A DNA stretch of 5,951 nucleotides from Bacteroidia bacterium (GTDB lineage Bacteria; Bacteroidota; Bacteroidia; NS11-12g; UBA955), in NCBI GenBank assembly GCA_020848595.1, contig JADLHV010000188.1, positions 1 through 5,951 of the forward strand, given 5' to 3'. A program made the position numbers and the translations under genes. The notes under the pieces were generated by a model that was not told the origin of the DNA, did no database searches, and saw only the letters and a list, made by a program, of their open reading frames with translations. This document shows, piece after piece, positions 1 through 4,576 of this stretch; the first letter of the stretch is position 1, and each line of letters starts with the position of its first letter.

Positions 1-8
1 TTCAAAAT

Positions 9-16
9 TAGCTTTG
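9..16 (+). promoter_or_regulatory. Bacteroidota-type -7 promoter element (TAGCTTTG)
   Basis: TAGCTTTG fits the TAnnTTTG -7 consensus used by the primary sigma factor of Bacteroidota. It ends 15 nt before the ATG at 32. Transcription would therefore start at about 21-24, giving a 5' leader of only about 10 nt. The matching -33 TTG element would lie off the left edge of the window, so only half of the promoter can be seen. The element also helps decide the start of the downstream gene, because a TTG codon at 14 lies inside it. Confidence 0.6.
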
Positions 17-31
17 TACGGTATTGTGAAA

Positions 32-1408
32 ATGAGAAAATTAATGTTTACACTCTTTGCTTGTTTATTTTTAGGACAAGCAAATGCGCAGGGAAATTCT
101 ATTTTAAGAATCGATAGTTTAACACATCAATTTCTTGAAGCAACTATTGTCGGTAAGCCTTTAGCGCAATTAACTACCGAAGAAGTTTTAAACCTTACTG
201 AAGAGAAATTTAATCAAATGGTGGCGCTCATGGGTACTACGATTCAATTTAAGTTCGACCAAAGTGTTAAAACTCAAATGATGTACATGAAAGACCCTGC
301 AAGCTCTTTCCTCTTTAAAGCTTGTAATCGTAAGAATTTGTATTTCCCTGTATTTGAAGAAGTGCTGGATAAAAAACATATGCCCGACGAAATTAAGTAC
401 CTCTCAATTGTCGAATCTCTTTTAAGTACAAATGCTGTTAGTTGGTGTGGAGCAACTGGACTCTGGCAGTTTATGCCTGCCACTGGGCGAATGATGGATC
501 TGGCAATTGATTCTGAATTAGACGAACGTAAAGATATTTATAAAAGTACCGAAAAAGCTTGCGACTATCTTTTAAGTATGTACAATCTTTATGGTGATTG
601 GTTGTTGGCTTTAGCCGCTTATAATGGCGGTCCAGGAAATGTCAATAAAGCTATTCGTCACTCTGGAGGTAAAAAGACGTTTTGGGAAATAAGACGCTAT
701 TTGCCAAAAGAAACACAAAATTATGTTCCAAAGTTTTTAGCAACTGCTTTTTTAATGACTTTTTCACCACCAGAACATGAAGATTTTAATATTCTTAGAG
801 CAAGCGAAACACTCGTGCCTGTTTATTTGTGTTGCCCTGTCGATATGAAATATGTTTGTGCTTTGGTTAATGTTAGCGAATCGGAAAAATTAGAATGGAA
901 TAGCGTTTATAAAAATGGCTTCATCCCTGCTAATATTGAAAATAAACGCGTTGTCCTGCCTTATAAAAAAGCAATGCAATTGGCAGAATGGCAAGATAGT
1001 ATTTATGCGATCAGCGATAATTCGTTTAATCCTAACAATTATATATTAAATGAATCGGTTATTAAATATCATGCCGTTAAAAAAGGGCAATCTTTGGCAC
1101 AAATAGCTTCGATATATCACGTTTCAGTTAGTTCATTAAAAAAATGGAATGGACTTAAATCAACAAAAGTAAAAGCTGGAAGGAAATTGAAAATTTATTC
1201 AACAAATCCAATTGTTCTTCCTGTGAAATGTGGTGCACTAGGGTTCTTATATTATATCACGGATAACGAATCTCAAACAATTAACGATATTTGTTCTCGC
1301 TTTAAAGAATTTGATATGGCGCGTATTTGCGAGATGAATGGTATCTCCTCTATAAATACGCCTATTGGTAAAGGTAAACTCATACGTTTATATACATTCC
1401 CTGAATAA
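32..1408 (+). CDS. MltD-like membrane-associated/periplasmic lytic transglycosylase with C-terminal LysM modules
   Basis: This is a 458-residue murein lytic transglycosylase (GH23/SLT fold). Such enzymes cleave the MurNAc-GlcNAc bond of peptidoglycan non-hydrolytically, giving 1,6-anhydroMurNAc ends. Residues 1-19 (MRKLMFTLFACLFLGQANA) are a signal peptide, probably cut before Q20. The SLT domain covers about 100-240. The catalytic Glu is E128 in YLSIVES, followed by GATGLWQFMPATGR (140-153) and LALAAYNGGPGNVNKAI (192-208), both hallmarks of the MltD-like family. A post-SLT linker (about 250-330) has the usual family pattern. A LysM module follows at about 346-389 (YHAVKKGQSLAQIA...WNG...AGRKLKIY), then a second, degenerate LysM-like segment at 407-454. 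The start at ATG 32 is preferred over in-frame TTG 14 and GTG 26: it gives a clean signal peptide and leaves the -7 element outside the gene. It is the first gene of a three-gene unit and overlaps the next by 1 bp. Family assignment is secure; the physiological substrate and timing are not known. Confidence 0.93.
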   Translation: MRKLMFTLFACLFLGQANAQGNSILRIDSLTHQFLEATIVGKPLAQLTTEEVLNLTEEKFNQMVALMGTTIQFKFDQSVKTQMMYMKDPASSFLFKACNRKNLYFPVFEEVLDKKHMPDEIKYLSIVESLLSTNAVSWCGATGLWQFMPATGRMMDLAIDSELDERKDIYKSTEKACDYLLSMYNLYGDWLLALAAYNGGPGNVNKAIRHSGGKKTFWEIRRYLPKETQNYVPKFLATAFLMTFSPPEHEDFNILRASETLVPVYLCCPVDMKYVCALVNVSESEKLEWNSVYKNGFIPANIENKRVVLPYKKAMQLAEWQDSIYAISDNSFNPNNYILNESVIKYHAVKKGQSLAQIASIYHVSVSSLKKWNGLKSTKVKAGRKLKIYSTNPIVLPVKCGALGFLYYITDNESQTINDICSRFKEFDMARICEMNGISSINTPIGKGKLIRLYTFPE

Positions 1409-2478
1409 TGTTTAAATTAATTAATATCTGTTTTTTCGCTTTTGCATTTTTGTTTTTTCAATCTTGTTCAATTAAAGATAAGAATTTGCCCAAATCTGTC
1501 GGTAAGTTAGGGACTTTAACCATCGTGGTAGGCTCTGATGCCCCATCTTCGCTTGGTAATGATTTGGATGCTTTGTTCTTAAAAGAAGATGAATCCTTTA
1601 CTGGTGGTAGTGCTTTCTCTGAATTGTTGAAACCAAATCCGAATGAATTCATGCAGTTTTTTTCTAATCAAAAAAGTATTCTAGTCTTAGTTACTAAGTC
1701 TAATTTAAAAGAAATGCATGAATTGTTAGAACCTTTTAAGTCTGACGAAATTGAATCGTTTATGGCTAGTAAACAAGTTAATGTAATAGATAAAACCGAC
1801 TTGTTTGCCCAATATCAACATATCATTTATGTATTTGCTGATGATTACAATTCTCTAAAAAATAAATTAATTGAAGGAGAATTATCTTTAAAGAAAGCAT
1901 TGGTAGGATTCGAAATTGAAGATCAATTTGAAAAAATATATTCAGATTCTAATGTCAATAATGATTTTAGTGTTAGTATGAAAAAGGAATTGGGTTTAGG
2001 ATTCAAAGTGCCTAAGAATTTTAGTCTTGTAGAACACAAAGACGGTTTTTGGTGGTTTGAATTAAATGAAGGTTCTGGTCCCGATCAAAGCAAAATTGGC
2101 TTAATTGCACATGTCTATAATTTAAGAGATTCTGTTGTGGATTTTTCATATAATTCTATTTGTGCTGTTCGTGATTCAACTTTAAAATACCATATTAAAG
2201 GAGAGATTAAGGGTACTTTCATGGGAACTTCAGAAAGTAATCGATATCCTGCTCGTCATAAAGATCATATACTTTTAAATGGACTTCCATGTGTTAAAGT
2301 AAGAGCGTGGTGGAATATAGATGGTATGATGATGAGTGGTCCTTTTATCCGTTATGTTATAAGAATACCGGGTACTAATCAATTATTTGCTTTCGAAGGA
2401 TTTATTTATAAACCCAATTTGGTTATTAATGAGAAGGATTTACGTCTTATAGAATCAATTGCTTTAAGTATTCAATAA
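1408..2478 (+). CDS. DUF4837 family lipoprotein
   Basis: This 356-residue protein has a lipoprotein signal peptide: a hydrophobic segment at 5-17 followed by the lipobox-like FFQSC with lipidated C20. It should be anchored in the envelope, probably the outer membrane. The body matches my recall of DUF4837, a Bacteroidota family with no assigned biochemical function. Visible signatures are LPKSVGKLG just after the lipobox, GFWWFEL (213-219), HVYNLRDS, GTFMGTSES (269-277), VRAWWNIDGMMMSGPFIR (about 299-315) and FEGFIYKP (329-336). No catalytic motif is recognisable. It starts at the ATG of a TAATG overlap with the transglycosylase stop and ends in another TAATG overlap with purN, so its translation is probably coupled on both sides. 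Co-translation with a peptidoglycan enzyme hints at an envelope role, but that is inference. Confidence 0.85.
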   Translation: MFKLINICFFAFAFLFFQSCSIKDKNLPKSVGKLGTLTIVVGSDAPSSLGNDLDALFLKEDESFTGGSAFSELLKPNPNEFMQFFSNQKSILVLVTKSNLKEMHELLEPFKSDEIESFMASKQVNVIDKTDLFAQYQHIIYVFADDYNSLKNKLIEGELSLKKALVGFEIEDQFEKIYSDSNVNNDFSVSMKKELGLGFKVPKNFSLVEHKDGFWWFELNEGSGPDQSKIGLIAHVYNLRDSVVDFSYNSICAVRDSTLKYHIKGEIKGTFMGTSESNRYPARHKDHILLNGLPCVKVRAWWNIDGMMMSGPFIRYVIRIPGTNQLFAFEGFIYKPNLVINEKDLRLIESIALSIQ

Positions 2479-3053
2479 TGTTTAATATTGTCGTTTTTGC
2501 ATCGGGAAGTGGAAGTAATGCTTTAAATCTCATTAAGTACTTTAATTCTAAAGATTTTGCGGAAGTTAAAGTCGTATTCTGTAATAAAAAAAATGCTGGA
2601 GTAATCGAAAAGGCACAACAACAAAATGTTGAAACTGTAATTTTCAATAGAGATGATTTTTACTCTTCGGATAAAATAATACAACAAGTAAAAAAATATC
2701 AACCTGATGTTATCGTTCTTGCAGGTTTCTTATGGTTGGTGCCTAAGGATTTTATTCAAGCTTTCGATAATCAAATCATTAATCTTCATCCGTCTTTACT
2801 CCCAAAATTTGGAGGTAAAGGCATGTATGGGCATTTTGTTCACGAAGCTGTCTTAGCCGCAAATGAGAAAAGAACTGGCATTACAATACATTTAGTCAAT
2901 AGCGAATTCGATAAAGGCGAAATACTGTATCAATCAAGTTTCGAAATTCCAGAACATGCCAATATCCAACTAATTGAAGACAAAATTCATCAATTGGAAC
3001 ATGAAGGACTGCCATTAGCGGTTGAAGAATTTCTTCTTAAGAGGAATCTTTAA
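2478..3053 (+). CDS. purN: Phosphoribosylglycinamide formyltransferase PurN
   Basis: PurN is the cytosolic GAR transformylase of de novo purine synthesis. It transfers a formyl group from 10-formyltetrahydrofolate to glycinamide ribonucleotide, giving formyl-GAR. At 191 residues it is a compact full-length member with no added domain. The Rossmann-like start MFNIVVFASGSGSN carries the GSGSN phosphate-binding loop (10-14). The catalytic triad is visible as N102 and H104 in INLHPSLLP (101-109) and D145 in FDKGEIL (144-150). GGKGMYG (112-118) and KRTGITIHLV (131-140) are further conserved segments. The start is the ATG of a 1-bp TAATG overlap with the DUF4837 stop, which implies coupling. It is the last gene of the tight unit; the next gene follows after 73 bp. 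Finding it behind two envelope genes suggests constitutive growth-linked expression rather than a purine regulon, but no regulatory site is visible. Confidence 0.96.
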   Translation: MFNIVVFASGSGSNALNLIKYFNSKDFAEVKVVFCNKKNAGVIEKAQQQNVETVIFNRDDFYSSDKIIQQVKKYQPDVIVLAGFLWLVPKDFIQAFDNQIINLHPSLLPKFGGKGMYGHFVHEAVLAANEKRTGITIHLVNSEFDKGEILYQSSFEIPEHANIQLIEDKIHQLEHEGLPLAVEEFLLKRNL

Positions 3054-3114
3054 ACTGAAAGAGGAGAATATAAACTCTCACTCCATCTTGTTTTTTTAAT
3101 TAAGGTTCTCTTTT

Positions 3115-3122
3115 TTAATTTG
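3115..3122 (+). promoter_or_regulatory. Weak candidate -7 element (TTAATTTG) ahead of the zinc enzyme
   Basis: TTAATTTG differs from TAnnTTTG only at the second base. It lies in the 73-bp gap after purN, but only 4 nt before the ATG at 3127, so transcription would begin at or after that ATG. If real, it would favour leaderless translation or a downstream start (TTG 3148 or GTG 3157). The nearest TTG upstream (3088-3090) is 24 bp away, slightly beyond the usual spacing. Read-through from the purN operon is an equally good explanation. Confidence 0.25.
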
Positions 3123-3126
3123 TGTC

Positions 3127-4086
3127 ATGATATGTGAGTTAAGGAGATTGAAGGGGGTGTTTTTTCTATTTTTTATTTCTTTGAGTTTAGATGGGTCTAA
3201 TTTAAATGCTTGGGGCTTTTATGGGCACGAACAAATTAATCGGCTTTCAGTTTTTATTATTCCAAAACCATTGTTTGGATTCTATAAAACGAATATTAAT
3301 TATATGGGCGCTCATGCCGCAGATGCCGATAAACGGCGATATATTGATACCAATGAAGCCTGTAGGCATTTTTTAGATGGGGATCATTATGAGCATTCTA
3401 TTCCCTTAGATACAATTCCAAAGTATTATAGTTTGGCAATAGAGAAATATGGTAAAGATTCTATAATTAAACATGGTATAGTTCCATGGTATATTATGCA
3501 AGTTTATTATAAGTTAATAGAGGCCTTTAAGGACAAGGACTTAAAAAGAATATTAAAGCAAAGTGCAGATTTGGGTCATTATATTGGCGACTGTCATGTA
3601 CCCTTACATTCTACGTCAAATTATAATGGTCAGAAGTCTGGTCAATATGGTATTCATGCTTTATGGGAAAGTCGATTGACTGAATTAAATTTCGATTCAT
3701 ATGATTTGCTGACAGGTCAAGCGGTCTACCTAGAATATCCAAATGAATTTATCTGGAAAGCTTTCGAACGAAGTTATTATTTGGTCGATAGTGTGCTTTC
3801 ATTGGAAAATAAAATAAGTCAGAAGTTTAAGGAGAAAGAAAAGTATTCATGGGAGCCTCGTGGAAATATTGCAGTGAAACAATATTCTAAGAAATTCTGT
3901 GATGCCTATCATTACGCATTAAATGGAATGGTAGAAGAGCGGCTTAAATCTTCAATTTATCTTTTAGGTTGTTTAATTTATACTGCTTGGGTTAACGCTG
4001 GTCAACCAATTTTACTAAATATGCCTTTAGAAGAAGATGAAATTCTACCAATAAAAGAACAAATGATAGGTCGAGAGGAGGAATAA
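3127..4086 (+). CDS. Secreted zinc-dependent phospholipase C / S1-P1 nuclease family enzyme
   Basis: This 319-residue all-helical hydrolase binds three zinc ions. Family members hydrolyse phosphodiester bonds in phospholipids or single-stranded nucleic acids. A signal peptide (hydrophobic core 11-21) should be cleaved after NLNA, leaving W29 as the new N-terminus. In this family the N-terminal Trp is itself a zinc ligand. The other ligands can be aligned by eye: H34 (WGFYGH), D66 (AHAAD), H81 (CRHFLDGDH), H151, D155 and H161 (GHYIGDCHVPLH), H177 and E181 (IHALWE). The last is Glu as in Bacillus phospholipase C, not Asp as in P1 nuclease, while the W-H spacing of five is that of P1. Substrate therefore cannot be decided from sequence. 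The acidic C-terminal tail carries no recognised sorting domain. The ATG at 3127 is the longest choice; TTG 3148, directly preceded by AAGGAGA, would give a shorter 21-residue signal peptide and is a serious alternative. Confidence 0.88.
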   Translation: MICELRRLKGVFFLFFISLSLDGSNLNAWGFYGHEQINRLSVFIIPKPLFGFYKTNINYMGAHAADADKRRYIDTNEACRHFLDGDHYEHSIPLDTIPKYYSLAIEKYGKDSIIKHGIVPWYIMQVYYKLIEAFKDKDLKRILKQSADLGHYIGDCHVPLHSTSNYNGQKSGQYGIHALWESRLTELNFDSYDLLTGQAVYLEYPNEFIWKAFERSYYLVDSVLSLENKISQKFKEKEKYSWEPRGNIAVKQYSKKFCDAYHYALNGMVEERLKSSIYLLGCLIYTAWVNAGQPILLNMPLEEDEILPIKEQMIGREEE

Positions 4087-4164
4087 TGGCACTTTAATAA
4101 GGTCAAAATGCTAATAGATTGGTAGATATTTGAATAAATAGATTGTGAAATGAAGCGGTGAATG

Positions 4165-4201
4165 AAAAAAAATGAGAAAATTTTCTCAATTTGTCTTTTT
4201 T
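4165..4201 (+). terminator. Probable intrinsic terminator after the zinc enzyme gene
   Basis: A perfect 16-bp palindrome TGAGAAAATTTTCTCA (4173-4188) can fold as a 6-bp stem with an AATT loop. A run of eight A precedes it (4165-4172) and a T-rich tract with six T follows (4196-4201). Pairing of the A and T tracts could lengthen the stem. It sits about 80 nt past the stop of the zinc enzyme and well before the adhesin promoter, where a terminator would be expected. The stem has only two G/C pairs, so it is weak by E. coli standards. Confidence 0.5.
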
Positions 4202-4260
4202 GGGAGTGATTTCTTAATGGGTTGTAGGTAAATTACAGATAGTCAGCTAGATGGACTATT

Positions 4261-4279
4261 ATTTATTTCGAGAATAAAT
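4261..4279. repeat. Short AT-only inverted repeat
   Basis: ATTTATT and AATAAAT form a perfect 7-bp inverted repeat around a TCGAG centre. There is no T-tract after it, so it does not look like a terminator. In DNA this AT-rich it may be chance. Confidence 0.3.
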
Positions 4280-4425
4280 TCTGAAAGCGTTTGAAAATGC
4301 GCTAAAAACCAGAAAATAAATAAGTAAATTATACATGGAGTAAAGTCTCAAATTGAAAAAAGGTCTATAGTTTTAAGTGTCATTTTGAGTAAATTAAAAT
4401 GTGTATTAAGTTGATATTTAGATTT

Positions 4426-4442
4426 TAGTTTATTTGAAACTA
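4426..4442. repeat. Short inverted repeat TAGTTT/AAACTA
   Basis: TAGTTT and AAACTA are perfect 6-bp arms around a 5-nt centre ATTTG, about 100 bp upstream of the adhesin promoter. It could be a protein-binding dyad, but nothing else supports a function. Confidence 0.25.
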
Positions 4443-4494
4443 CATTCTAAGAATTGGGATAAAATTGAAGGGGATTGTTAATGAGTATTAAGTA

Positions 4495-4527
4495 CTAAGT
4501 GCTTGATGAACAGCTTGCTAATGCTTG
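4495..4527 (+). repeat. Near-direct repeat CTAAGTGCTTG / CTAATGCTTG upstream of adhesin
   Basis: CTAAGTGCTTG (4495-4505) and CTAATGCTTG (4518-4527) differ by one deleted base, with starts 23 bp apart, about two helical turns. The second copy ends in the TTG that would be the -33 promoter element. The core TTGCTAATGCT (4515-4525) recurs exactly inside the adhesin gene at 4643-4653. This arrangement could mark operator sites for a regulator, which is inferred from position only. Confidence 0.35.
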
Positions 4528-4556
4528 TTATTTAGGATGTTTGACTTCTATCTTTG
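4525..4556 (+). promoter_or_regulatory. Bacteroidota-type promoter of the lectin adhesin
   Basis: TATCTTTG (4549-4556) is a perfect TAnnTTTG -7 element. A TTG (4525-4527) lies 21 bp upstream as the -33 element, within the accepted spacing. Transcription would begin at about 4561-4564, leaving a leader of about 13-16 nt before the ATG at 4577. This resembles the first gene of the window, where the element ends 15 nt before the ATG. It is the only full TAnnTTTG match I found in the 490-bp gap. Confidence 0.65.
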
Positions 4557-4576
4557 CAGAACCCAATTCATTATTT

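Larger units (their letters stand above)
4087..4524. other. Non-coding intergenic stretch
   Basis: This stretch is the bulk of a 490-bp gap between the zinc enzyme and the lectin adhesin. It is very AT-rich with frequent stops, and I see no convincing gene on either strand; the longest ATG-led runs are a few codons. It contains a probable terminator hairpin (4165-4201), two short AT-only inverted repeats (4261-4279, 4426-4442) and the first copy of a CTAAnTGCTTG-like repeat (4495-4505). No tRNA, riboswitch or CRISPR structure is recognisable. Because the adhesin promoter lies at the far right end, most of this DNA would not be part of the adhesin transcript. Confidence 0.7.

Noticed and set aside
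14..31. TTG start at 14 for the transglycosylase
   Set aside because: The codon is inside the TAnnTTTG promoter element, and ATG 32 gives a standard signal peptide.
188..483. Two minus-strand open frames of 63 and 69 codons opposite the transglycosylase
   Set aside because: They oppose the conserved SLT coding sequence, have no recognisable product and no promoter-like element was noticed.
1458..1652. Minus-strand frame opposite the DUF4837 gene
   Set aside because: It is a shadow of a well supported gene with no independent signal. The same applies to the minus-strand frame at 2447-2647 across the DUF4837/purN junction.
3057..3097. Possible terminator after purN
   Set aside because: A run of seven T (3091-3097) is present, but the purine-rich and pyrimidine-rich segments before it pair over only 4 bp with a long loop, too weak to call.
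4086..4097. A third TAATG junction after the zinc enzyme
   Set aside because: The ATG at 4086 is followed by only two codons before TAA TAA, so there is no coupled gene; at most it is a relic.
4162..4209. Mini-ORF of 15 codons starting ATG-AAA-AAA
   Set aside because: It overlaps the terminator-like palindrome, is very short and shows no promoter or conserved feature.
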